Source: Oreohelix idahoensis
Taxonomy: Eukaryota > Mollusca > Gastropoda > Stylommatophora > Oreohelicidae
NCBI GenBank assembly: GCA_024509875.1
Contig: JAMPIV010005809.1
Coordinates: forward strand, 310,001-374,000
Length of the DNA stretch: 64,000 nt
Direction of reading: 5' to 3'
Shown: in pieces, positions 37,241 to 47,808 of the stretch
How the letters are laid out: the number at the start of each line of letters is the position of its first letter
Numbering within the stretch: position 1 is the first letter of the stretch
The notes under the pieces: generated by a model
What the model was told of the DNA's origin: nothing
The model's database searches: none
What the model saw: only the letters and a program-made list of their open reading frames with translations
Position numbers and translations under genes: made by a program

Positions 37241-38744
37241 TGGAGAGGAATTAATTGTTTGGAATTTGTACAATGCTGTACTGTGGAAAGTACGCAAGAT
37301 ATCAAGCACACGAATTTGTGGAATCAATAGAAATTGCAATTTTTCGTACGAGGTCATGCCAAGACCTTGGACTGTTGGGAAGACATTATTACCAAACAAC
37401 ATATATTCTATTAAAGTCGCCGAACAGACATTTGACTGCCCATGAACAGATATGAAATTTCGACACAATATATTGCGGTCACAGGTTACTATGAAGAATA
37501 TTGTCACCTCGAGGCCATTTCGCGTTGAATCGTTGTAGTGAACCATTACATCAAGATCACCTGAACGGACTTGTAAATCCTAAAGTAAAGTTACCAGTAG
37601 ACATTTATTATACCAATAATATGAATCGTGAGAATCATGATGGTATCCAGAACCAGTCTTTTGGGTCTTTCAAGTCTGACAAGTCTTTCAACCCTGATGT
37701 CCGAGAAATCATTTCGGTTGTCTGCAATGGTCAAGAAGGATGATTTAATCTTTTACGTACGTCATTAAACAGATTTGCTGATCACTTGGATTTCGTAATC
37801 AGGAACATGGAACGTCTTGAACATGACACTTATACGCGTTGAGCAACTCAGACTTTACATTCTTTCCTTGACCCGTGTTTATTGCATAGATTCAAGGCTA
37901 CTTTGCGAGGTTGATGCGTCTTGTCTACAACGAGGATTGGCGGTCGTGGATTTTAATCATATAAGTGAATATATGTTGGTAGGGTCATGGTCTGCGGTCC
38001 TAAAAATGTCAGGCACATCTTGTTTTTGTGTATCTTTTATGTTTAATGTTTTCTTGTGGACGACACTCAGTTATATCCTCGGATGAATTTAGTTGTCGTC
38101 GTTCTATAGATTTTGATTGTATTGATCTCTTTCAGGGATTCAGCATTTAGTGCTGTCGTATTTCCGCTCTGACTGAGATTAATATTTTCTTATTTGTTTA
38201 GCTGTGCTGTTAAGTAACATACTGTCGTGTATTTCTTATTTAGTTTATAGGATTATGTTCGTACCTGTAGGTCTTCTCTGACTTTCTTTTTAATATGTAC
38301 AGAAGTTCTATGTGATTGTATCTCGTCCTGTACTGTTCATTGACGGTGGAAACAACTGTTTTATTATATGGTAAGATTTTATGACTTTTTACATTGTTGT
38401 CTTTTTCCTGATTTGTTTCCAGCGTTGTCAGTTAATCTTTTGTCTAATGTGATAGTATGGCATGCTTTTAAATGGGTAGTAATGGCGTTATTTAGTACTT
38501 GATTATATTATATTGTTAATTGCTGATATGTTAATATATACGATTATTACAGATACTCTGTGATAGTAGTGGATAAGTATCATATACTTCAGATACAAGT
38601 ATATCACACAAAACGAATAAATACTGTACATACAGTTGGTTTTGAAACAGGTTTGAATTACCTTACGACTAAGTATAGTCATTTGACTACAAGAGGGATA
38701 TATATTCATTTTGCATCTATATCCCACTACTCTTTGAGTCCATT
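37241..38744 (+). other. long untranslated leader of the Gmr1-like element
   Basis: About 1.5 kb between primer site and gag without a recognisable domain. The longest open frame is 37501-37743 (80 codons, no similarity recognised). The length is unusual for a gypsy-type leader. It may hold packaging signals or a lost small gene. Confidence 0.5.
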
Positions 38745-40258
38745 ATGGCTGACTTTGTAAAAGTTAAAGCAGGATTTATACAAAATGGGAAGGACTGTGG
38801 TTTCTCGGGTGATGATTTGATATCTTATGTAGATAAAGAAATTGCAGAATACAAAGTAAGAGAAGAAAAAAGAGAAGAAAGAGAGAGAGAAGAAAAAAGA
38901 GAAGAAAGAGAGAGAGAGAAGAAAAAAGAGAAGAAAGAGAGAGAGAAGAAAAAAGAGAAAGAGAAGAAAGAGAGAAAGAAGAGAGGGAACATGAGAGAAG
39001 GGAAAGAATTCGTTTAGCAGAAATTGCTGCAGAACAAGCGAAATTTGAAAGCGAAAAAACTTTTGAGTTAGAAAAATTGCATTTACAATCTTCTTCTTCT
39101 AGAGAATCGTCTGCTACAGGATCGTCTAAGATCATTAATTTAAAATTACCAAATTTTTCTTCATTACATGACGATATAGGATTCTTTCTTTTGAGATTTG
39201 AATCAAGAGTTACGGCTTTAAATTTACCTAAGGCCTCATGGCCTGAACATTTTGTCGGGTTACTTACTGGTGAAAGTTTACAAACTTTTTTTAACATTGC
39301 CGATGACAAAAGGAACGACTATGAATCCATAAAATCAGTATTTCTTCGCAAATATTGTTTAGATGAGGAAGGATATCGTTTAAAATTTAAATCGATGGGT
39401 CCTGTGGAAGGTAAGGATGTCGAAGACTTTGTGTCTTCAGTGAAGATGTGTCTAAACAGATGGATTGAACTGTCTAATATTACTAAATCTTTCGAAGGTC
39501 TTTATGATCTCTTCTTAAGAGACAAAATTTTATCTTCGGTAAATACTGAAATTTTCTCATTCCTTCAAGAAAGGAAGCCCACAAATATAGGAGAAATGGA
39601 AAAATTGGCTCAACAATTTTCGGTTGCACACCCAAACTTGCCTTTAGGTAAGACGAAGGTCCTAGAAACTTTGCCATCTTGTGCGGTCACTCATGATAGA
39701 TCACGCACTCGCAGCATGGACCGACGGTATAGGGAAGACTATCAAAATTCCTATAGAGGTAGATATAATTTCCCTCATAATCATTCGCCCTCACGGGGTA
39801 TAGAGAGACGCAACTTTAACCATAATAATAAAAAGTCATGGCAAAGAAATAATCAATACTCCAATAATAATTACACTCACAAACATCATTTTTCGGGACC
39901 CTCACGTAATGATTACAATAACAGTAATTACAATAACAAACATCATGTCTCACCACCATCTCGTGATGATTCTTCTCGCACGGACAAAAAGAGTTACTAT
40001 CGGTCTGACTGTCCAGTGGATCGGAGAGGAACACATTTTTCTAGGAGTCAAAGTAGAGGAAGATCACAATCTCACGCTTGTCAGCTTGACGTTGGTAATG
40101 ATAATATTTCCAATAATGAGAATAATACTCATGCCAATGCATGTAGTTTTGATCTGGAAAATAGTGGTAATTGCAAAGAATGTATGACTCTATTTCAACC
40201 TGGATCTACTCCACGTCTGAGATGTGGACATGCTCTGCCAGTTTTTGTCTTTAAATGA
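38745..40258 (+). CDS. gag: gag of the Gmr1-like element (frame slip in purine tract)
   Basis: ATG at 38745 (MADFVKVKAGFIQNGKDCGF). Then comes a Glu/Lys/Arg-rich coiled-coil-like stretch encoded by an almost pure GA tract (38855-39000). The frame changes inside this tract, and the body continues in the other frame with LKLPNFSSLHDDIGFFLLRF and VEDFVSSVKMCLNRW, the capsid-like region. A basic Asn/Arg/His-rich tail follows. A CxxC...C-type cluster near the end (NCKEC...RCGH) may be a nucleic-acid-binding motif, though it is not a standard CCHC knuckle. The end overlaps the protease frame by 35 bp. Confidence 0.75.
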
Positions 40259-40541
40259 TGGGGTTGGCTCACTCGTGATCCATAGAGGTTTTGTTTTTGA
40301 CACACCTGTTTCTATTTTACGTGACAGCGGTTGCACCACCATTGGCCTAAGGAAGGCACTAATTCCTTCTTCTTGCTTTACGGGAACCTCTATAAAGTGC
40401 ATAACTTTCGGTGGAACTGTTGAATCTTATCCGCTGGCAGATGTGGTAATAGATACTCCTTTCTTTTCGGGAAAAGTAAGAGTGTGTGCTCTCGATCGAC
40501 CTTGTTGTGATTTACTTATCGGTAACATAAAGGGGGGTTAA
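40224..40541 (+). CDS. pro: retropepsin-type protease, Gmr1-like element
   Basis: A short frame with ILRDSGCTTIGLRKAL (catalytic D-S-G) and DLLIGN near the end, the two marks of retroviral-type aspartic proteases. It overlaps gag in the +1 frame, which could reflect a programmed +1 shift as in Ty3. It ends at a stop right after a G6 run, where the following integrase frame begins. That shift looks accidental. Confidence 0.75.
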   Translation: MDMLCQFLSLNDGVGSLVIHRGFVFDTPVSILRDSGCTTIGLRKALIPSSCFTGTSIKCITFGGTVESYPLADVVIDTPFFSGKVRVCALDRPCCDLLIGNIKGG

Positions 40542-41960
40542 AGAGTGTTCTGAACAGGATATTATTGATTGGGAGAGAAATCATCCCTCCTTTGCTAACG
40601 CGATCACAACCAGAGCACAACAAGCTGCAGAGACAATTGAATTAAATTCTTCTATACACACTCAACACATTACAACTTGTCATTACATTGACAAAAATAT
40701 ATTTATAGCAAAACAACAAATGGATCCTTCTTTGGGACATTTATTTCCATTAGCTATTGCTCGAACTATTAAACATTCTAAAAGTTCAAGACATTGGTTT
40801 CAAATGCAGGATAATATTATGATACGATGTTTTGATAATTACTCTTTCATTCTCAAACAAGTTATGGTACCTACGTCATTTCGCGCACTAGTCTTGTCAA
40901 ATGCGCATGACGTACCATTTGCTAGACATATGGGAATTTCCCGTATGGCTTATAGATTACTAAAACACTTTTATTGGCCTGGGGTAAATAAAGACATTTC
41001 AACTTATTGTAAATCTTGCGCTGAATGTCGAAGTGTTGCACGTAAGGGTGCACATCAATCAGCACCTTTACAGGTCACGGATATTGCTGTACGCCCTTTT
41101 TTCAAATTGGCTACTGATATCATAGGACCACTGTCTGTAAGGTCTACCAGAGGTTTTCAATACATATTAACATGTATTGACCTGTGTACGAGATGGCCAG
41201 AAGCCATTCCTTTAAAAAAATATTACCACAGTGTCGGTAACAGATGCGTTGCTGTCTATATTTTCACGCATCGGGTTTCCGGAAGAAATCCTTTCTGATC
41301 ATGGATCTCAGTTCGTGTCAGGTATGATGTCAGATGTTTTCAACACACTTCGTATCCGTCACTCTCTTAGTGCTATATTTCACCCTAGCTCTAACGGGGT
41401 CATGGAACGTTGGAATGGGACATTAAAACAATTGTTGGGGAAGGTGACTACATCATTTCCTCAAGAATGGGATCGTTTTATTCCTGCTGTACTGTTTGCA
41501 TACAGAGAGGTTCCTAATCATACTGGTTTTTCGCCTTTTCAGTTAGTATTTGGTGCGAACCCAAGAGGTCCAATGTCTCTCTTACATGATTTGTTAATGG
41601 AATCTGATGTGAATAATAATAAGAAGAAGAAATCCACTTATCAATACGTTACAGATTTACACCAACATCTTGTGGATGCATGTCAGGTGGCGACTGAAGC
41701 ATCTGAGATGGCAAAATATAAGACCAGATCTCGCATTAACAGAGATAGACGACTAACGTCTTTCTCAATCAATGACGATGTTTTTGTTCTCCTGCCACTC
41801 AAAGTAGATCACTTGTTAGTAACATGGCAAGGTCCGTTTAAAGTGGTTGCAAAGAGAACGGATGTGGACTACGTCATCAATATGCGGGGTAAAGAAAAAA
41901 CATTCCATGTTAACATGCTCCTACTATACATCACTCGTCCTCCTCAGTTACAGTTCATTT
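40542..41960 (+). CDS. int: integrase, located upstream of RT, frame broken
   Basis: The N-terminal zinc domain shows H...H and C..C (HDVPFARHMG ... YCKSCAEC). The catalytic core has ATDIIGPL (first Asp), LSDHGSQF (second Asp) and SSNGVMERWNGTLK (Glu), a D,D,35E-type triad. A C-terminal GPY/F-like module (WQGPFKVVAKRTDVDYVI) follows. The frame shifts by one base at an A7 run around 41214-41220, between the first and second Asp. Position ahead of RT is the unusual point. Boundary with RT is approximate. Confidence 0.85.
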
Positions 41961-43018
41961 GTGATGCTATCATGAACCAACCTACCCATCATGCATCTAT
42001 CGCGTTGGTGGATGAGGTGCAAACCAATTTCGCTGATGTACCTTCCACGTTTCCGGTAGCACCTATTAAGTCTTCGGAAACATGGAATGATGTTATAATT
42101 TGTACTGATTTACCTGCAGATCATGGGGATCAAATTCGTTCTATGTTGGTATCCTTTCAGGACGTTTTGTCTGATCTTCCGGGACGTACTAACATTATCA
42201 CACACGAAATCAAATTGTCAGATTACACCCCGATTTCATTACGACCATACGCCATTCCTCTACATGTTAGAGATCAGGTGGAAAGTGAAGTAGATGGTAT
42301 GTTAAAACTGGGTATTATTTCACCGTCTGATTCACCTTTCTGTTTTCCTATGGTGGCAGTACGAAAGAAAGACAAGTCAATTCGTATTTGTATTGACTTT
42401 CGTCGCCTTAACAAGGTGACCATATCCGATTCTGAACCAATGCCTTTGCTGGAGGATTTGTTGCCACGCCTATCATCCGCCACTTTCTTCAGCAAGTTTG
42501 ACCTATCTAAAGGTTACTGGCAGATTCCGCTGGCTGATGTATCAAAACCTTTGACTGCTTTTGCCACTTCTCGTGGATTGTTTCATTACAATGTCATGTG
42601 TTTTGGTTTACGGAATGCTCCAGCGACATTTGTACGCATGATGCGTCGCGTTTTAGGTAATCGCACCGATCTCATTTCGTATATGGACGATATTTGCATT
42701 TTTCATGATACTTGGGAACAGCATATCGCTGGGATACAGTCGTTGCTCCAAACTCTCAGAGTACATAACCTCACAGCTCGACCTTCCAAAGTCGAAATTG
42801 GGTTTACTGAGATTTCATTTCTGGGTCATAAGATTGGCCGACATACAATACAACCTGATGAGTCTACACTAAAAAGGGTACTAGATCTGGCCATACCAAC
42901 TACTAAGAAACAAGTTCGTAGTTTGCTGGGACTCATAAACTTTTATCACAGGTTTATACCACGATTTTCCATTTTAACTTCTGTTCTATCTGCTCTGACA
43001 AAAAAAGGGTATGCCTAA
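41961..43018 (+). CDS. RT: reverse transcriptase, Gmr1-like element
   Basis: This continues the same frame as the integrase C-terminus (41231-43018). RT blocks: LKLGIISPSDSPFCFP, RICIDFRRLNKVT, FFSKFDLSKGYWQIPL, FGLRNAPATFVRMM and the catalytic YMDDICIFHD. Then come ISFLGHKIG and VRSLLGLINFYHRFIP. All gypsy-type blocks are intact. The frame ends just after ALTKKG because of a one-base shift at an A7GGG run. Confidence 0.92.
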
Positions 43019-43484
43019 CAAAATAATATGGAACAAAGAGTGTGACCATGCCTTACAGAACATCAAAACACAATTTTCAAAAAGTCCAATACTAAGACTA
43101 CCAGACTTACGACGACCTTTTCTCGTGGTTACAGACGCATCTCTGAAAGGAATCGGGGGATGTTTAATGCAGACCTTTAATGGCGAGTGCCACCCGATAT
43201 TCTACCTCAGCAGAAAACTTTCAGAGACAGAATCCAGATATCCAATTGTGGAAAGGGAACTTTTGTCATTGGTATGGACATTACATAAACTACAGAAGTT
43301 CTTGGTGGGTACACATTTTAAATTATACACTGATCAAAAAGCCCTCACATATTTACAGACTTTTAAATCGACTAATGCACGTCTCACCCGATGGGCGCTA
43401 CAAATGCAAGGGTATGATTTTGACGTTTTACCAATAGCAGGAAAGGACAATGTCCTAGCTGACACCCTCTCTAGAGTTATGTAA
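43011..43484 (+). CDS. RH: RNase H, Gmr1-like element
   Basis: Follows RT after the one-base shift. Blocks: PFLVVTDASLKGIGGCLMQ (first Asp), SETESRYPIVERELLSLVW (Glu), FKLYTDQKALTYL (second Asp) and DNVLADTLSR (last Asp). It is complete to a stop at 43482. No integrase follows it, which confirms the pol order. Confidence 0.92.
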   Translation: MPNKIIWNKECDHALQNIKTQFSKSPILRLPDLRRPFLVVTDASLKGIGGCLMQTFNGECHPIFYLSRKLSETESRYPIVERELLSLVWTLHKLQKFLVGTHFKLYTDQKALTYLQTFKSTNARLTRWALQMQGYDFDVLPIAGKDNVLADTLSRVM

Positions 43485-43629
43485 TAACTCGAATACGGAA
43501 GTGGACAATAATTACTTATTTATTCATATTGTTATTACTGACATTTTTTTTTTCCTTTAAAATCTAGATAGATATCATTTAATCTCGCTTCACATTATAA
43601 TTGCCTGACTGAAAACTAAGTTTTCAGTT

Positions 43630-43646
43630 GTTCGAGGGGGGGGTAA
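43630..43646 (+). other. polypurine tract, Gmr1-like element
   Basis: GTTCGAGGGGGGGGTAA lies directly before the 3' LTR start TGTGGCG at 43647. A G8 run here is a plausible plus-strand primer. Confidence 0.7.
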
Positions 43647-43668
43647 TGTGGCGCTGGCTATTGCACGC
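43647..43668 (+). repeat. 3' LTR of the Gmr1-like element, first 22 bp
   Basis: TGTGGCGCTGGCTATTGCAC plus GC equals the first 22 bp of the 5' LTR. The LTR is then interrupted by the long-LTR element. Its last five bases CACGC are duplicated at 50064-50068. Confidence 0.93.
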
Positions 43669-44497
43669 TGTGACGCTACACTGTAATTCTGACTTTTAAC
43701 AGGCCCGATTCTGTGGTTTTATTTTGAATTTTCACCAGTTTTATTTTCTTCTGATCACGCGATTTTCCGTTGTTTACGGAAATCGCTATTTTCGGGCCCG
43801 CTTTTTCACCATTTTTTTTCTTCTCATTTGAATATATATCGTGGTTGGTATTTTTTTTGAGTAGATAAATTAAATGGGTTCGTTTATGATGGTAGGTTTA
43901 TTTTATTCTAGCATCAGTGTTACTTTCTTCTCATTTTTCGCGATTCCCGTAGATATCGTTTGTTTTTCCCACGGTGGAGAACGATAATTACGACGTCCTA
44001 CAGCCAGGCAATAATTTTTCATAGAGACCGAATCCCCGTTTTCTGTCTCAATATATACAAGAGAAACCGCCCACGCGGATTTCCCTTCCTACGCAAATCC
44101 CGGACCAATGGGAGCGCTAGAAAAATTAATACTATCAACCCACGCAAACCCCGCGTGCTTCCGGCCTCGTCATATCGCGTGCCGGAAATGGCGATTTTCG
44201 CAAACAACGAAATCTACGGGAATCGCGAAAAATGAGAAGAAAGTAACACTGATGCTAGAATAAAATAAACCTACCATCATAAACGAACCCATTTAATTTA
44301 TCTACTCAAAAAAAATACCAACCACGATATATATTCAAATGAGAAGAAAAAAAATGGTGAAAAAGCGGGCCCGAAAATAGTGATTTCCGTAAACAACGGA
44401 AAATCGCGTGATCAGAAGAAAATAAAACTGGTGAAAATTCAAAATAAAACCACAGAATCGGGCCTGTTAAAAGTCAGAATTACAGTGTAGCGTCACA
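43669..44497. repeat. inverted-repeat (fold-back) block at the left end
   Basis: 43669-43953 and 44225-44497 are near-perfect inverted copies of LTR bases 1 to about 285, around a ~270-bp centre. The centre (43954-44224) is itself inverted relative to its position in the 3' LTR (48093-48362). The whole can form a hairpin with arms of ~275 bp. Confidence 0.9.
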
Positions 44498-44498
44498 T

Positions 44499-44516
44499 AT
44501 CCCGGACGAGCCCCCA
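44499..44516 (-). other. tRNA-Pro primer binding site in reverse orientation
   Basis: The minus strand reads TGGGGGCTCGTCCGGGAT, which is complementary to the 3' end of tRNA-Pro and well known as the murine leukaemia virus-type primer site. On the minus strand it follows LTR end ...CGTGACA by two bases and is followed after one base by a new LTR start TGTGACG. So the order is LTR-PBS-LTR with no internal sequence. Confidence 0.85.
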
Positions 44517-44518
44517 CT

Positions 44519-46637
44519 TGTCACGAAGTGGTTTTAATTTTATAGAGTGTGCCTGAATGAAAGCAAGACCCTAGTTTGAGAAAGTCTGAGAAGATAGAAT
44601 TTAGATGGAAAATGACATGCCTGTGGACAGGTGAGACTATTGGCTCAAGAGATAGAGCCAGGATTTGAATCTCCCCCTGCCGCTTCGTGACTAAAAAAAA
44701 ATGGCTATAGTCTCCCCACCTCTGACTGCCTTGAAACACAAGGAGATAAGGTGTATAATTACGACCACAAACACCACTATACAGACGACATAAAGTAAGT
44801 ACAGTATAGTAAATAGTAGAAGCTGATCCAGTAAATAATATATGTATATATTTATTTACATACAAGGAAAACATAAAATGGCATATTACGTCATCAAGTC
44901 AGTCGATAGCGTGCACTGTTGCACGGCCTGGAAAACAAGTAACAATTAAATTGAGAGACACGAGAGACAAAAAAAAACTCCCAAATCACATTCACTCTTT
45001 CTGTCACCCTGCTGAGGAACAATAAAAATGGTTAGTGATTTAAACCAAATCTAATTTGGTGGGGCTGTCAACTTTTAGCCTCCACTCTCTAACACTAATA
45101 AATTTCTACTGTCTTAGTCCTGGTGACTCTTCCTCAACGAACGGCTACACAGCTTTCTACTTGTTAGGCGATAGGCGCCTATAACTACACCACAAGAAAT
45201 GCTAAAAATAATACTAGGTTTTTCGAACGCAGACTCAGTGTCTATCCGTCAAATGGATACTGAACAGACCCTACTGGTCCTGTCTATTTTCTCCCTCCTT
45301 CTCTATCTTTCTCTCTTGATTTCAGTGTCTCTCTAACACTCGAGGGCTGATGATGCGGCGTCTCCGTTACGCTCTTCTCATTATTTCTATCAGGACCTAG
45401 GTATGGTAACCCTGTCACCTGTTCCTGATTTTGGTGATGACGATGTTCGGATATCGAGCATGAGGGACTTGATTAACTGTAGACAAAACTTCTCTGCTGC
45501 TGAATAGCTTCCCTCTTTTAACCCGCTCCGGAGTTAGAGGGAAAAAAAAAAAAAACACACAGCCTTGATTTCAGGCTGTACAAAATGAAACTAGTCTCCC
45601 GGCCACCTGCCGTTGCTAGAGACTATAATAGCGATGCTCTCGGCTGTATGATAAATAAACCTCGGTCCAGCTGAAGCATAGGGACTTCCCTGCCAGAGAC
45701 CATAGGGAAATTTTCTTTTGCTCCTGATGATACTCGAGTACTCTGACCCTGAGATATGTCTTTTGCCGTGGATAATTTTATTTGACAAAATTATGCTCCC
45801 CACTGTTTCGCCGAGACTCGCTGAAATTAAAAGAAACAGCGACTCATGTACACCCACTCTAAAATCGCTTATCTCTAACATATACGATACATAAAATAAT
45901 TCTATACACGTGTCTCGTCAATCTCACTCCTTCTTCTATTCCCCTTCTCTCGTTCTTCACATAATACATGAAATACTATTATCCCACGTGGCACTAAAAT
46001 CACACTTATCCTCCCCTTCTCTCGTTCTTCTCACAATACATAAAATACCACTATCCACGTGGCCTCTTCATCCCCCCTCCTTCTACTAAAATCTGCCAGG
46101 TAAAATAAACAATAGCCCAGACCCGTCTGACATGTTACATGGCCGTTACGCATGGCCGATCACGTGTTCAAACTTGACAAACATAGGGAAATCCTTTTAC
46201 CCATTAACACAGGAGTTTCCCCGGCTTACTCCTATTTAAATTAAATCTCGCTATAGGAATAGTTTCCTCCCCTAAGCAGTATAATTCATTTACAACGTAA
46301 ATCTGAACCCTCTGACAATATTTCTCACATTTTTAAGGCTCAGAAAAATTAACGAACACACCAGGGATTTCCACATAAATTTACATTAGAAAATATACAG
46401 GAACAAATGGTGGTTCTACATAACATCCTACAAATATGGCACACGTGTTTCTCACAACTTCACACACTCCTATCTATTGCCAAAATCATAGAAAGAATAA
46501 GCACACTGTTGCATTACGTCGTTCTTCAAAAATATGATAATGGATGGCACTATCGGTTATTTCAAAACTGAAAAGTTAATCTTTACCTAAGGGCGAATTT
46601 CTGAAAAACCCACTAATAAGTAAAACGAAATTTCTAA
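44519..46637 (-). repeat. inverted LTR 3' portion (contains 465 bp missing from the 3' LTR)
   Basis: From TGTCACGAAGTGG to GTAAAACGAAATTTCT this is the reverse complement of 48417-50063 with high identity. It includes an extra segment (~45890-46355) that the 3' LTR lacks (junction near 48700), so the 3' LTR copy has a deletion. Confidence 0.85.
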
Positions 46638-47719
46638 CAACCTCTCAGGAACCCGCTAGGAACAGGGGAGATAATGAGAGGTATTGTCAGAATTGTAGAA
46701 CCACTTCCCACTGGACATCCCGGTGCATGAACAGACCCCCAGCTCATCATGCAGCTTGTTTAAGACCGGTGAGATGGACTAAAGGGAATAAATGGGAACC
46801 AGTCCAGGCAGAGAAGTTGTTCTCTAACAGTGGACCAGCCGTAGTGAATGGGACGGCCACTACGTGTTTGTTTGACAGCGGGCTTACTTACCCCAGTATC
46901 ATCGCTTGTCATTTGGTGAAACCAGGGCAATGGACAGGAGAAATAGTTGAGATTGGTGGCGTTTTGAGAAGAGGTATCTCACAGCGTCTGCCTGTAGCCA
47001 ACATTGAGGTGAAATGCAAGTTTGTGTCTGGCACCATCAAGGCAGCTGTAATGGCACAGCCAGCACATGATTTCATCCTGGGAAGCCCATACATAGTTTT
47101 GGGAAACCCAACCACACCGATTCTTGCTAATGCAAGGGGGCCTACTGCAGGCCAGAGAAGTGAAAGGGGAAAGCCCCACATTCACGGAGCCCCACGGGAG
47201 CTCAAACATCCTTGTCTTGCTATGAAGAGGAGGGAAGCCTCTAAAGACAGGGGAATGTTATCTACAGAGGCGTATTCGCCTGTCAGCCCTGTTCAGCCTA
47301 AAGGTCAAACAGTGGTGACGCCTCTTACTTCAGAAGTATCTTCTTTGTCGTCGGGAATTAGGCCCCCGATGGTATTACATCTCTCAAGGGAGGGAAATAC
47401 TGACAAGAAGAAACATGTGCACGGTTCTTCAGTCAACTGTAAACAGTTACGCCCTGTTACGGCGATGTCTGGCCAAGCCAGTCAGTCCGTTTCAAAACAC
47501 TGGGAGGTCACACCATCTGGTAATCATTATTTACCACGCGCCGCCAGGAAAATTCGTGGGCGGAGGAAACACATGAGAGGGAGGAGGAAGGGCGACCAGT
47601 CATGTTGCAGTCGCCAGGAGGAAATCCCATGGCGTGACCCTCACGATCCAGGGCTTGCCAAGATTCTCAAGGATATGGAGATGGGCCTGGATGATAATGC
47701 TAATTATGACAGTGATTAG
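46638..47719 (+). CDS. zinc knuckle + protease remnant gene of the long-LTR element
   Basis: The open frame begins upstream of the ATG at 46727. A CCHC knuckle, CQNCRTTSHWTSRC (C-x2-C-x4-H-x4-C), is at 46682-46726. An aspartic protease follows with TTCLFDSGLTYPSIIA (D-S-G) and HDFILGSPYI. The rest is a basic Pro/Ser-rich region (RKIRGRRKHMRGRRKG) and an acidic end, stop at 47717. The capsid part of gag and all of RT/integrase are missing. The left border is the inverted LTR, so the gene has lost its start. Likely a deletion derivative. Confidence 0.75.
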
Positions 47720-47792
47720 ATCGAGAGGTAGATCTAGATACGGCCAGTATGAAACCCAGAGATTTCAGTGATTTAGCACGGTTCCCGTACTT

Positions 47793-47808
47793 GAAAGGGG
47801 GGACTTAT
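47793..47808 (+). other. polypurine tract of the long-LTR element
   Basis: GAAAGGGGGGACTTA lies immediately before the 3' LTR start TGTGACG at 47809. Confidence 0.75.

Noticed and set aside
44019..44235. Frames on both strands (91 and 62 codons)
   Set aside because: They lie in the fold-back LTR block and are open on both strands by symmetry; no domain.
46909..47209. Minus-strand frames opposite the protease remnant
   Set aside because: Shadows of the plus-strand zinc-knuckle/protease gene, which has recognisable motifs.
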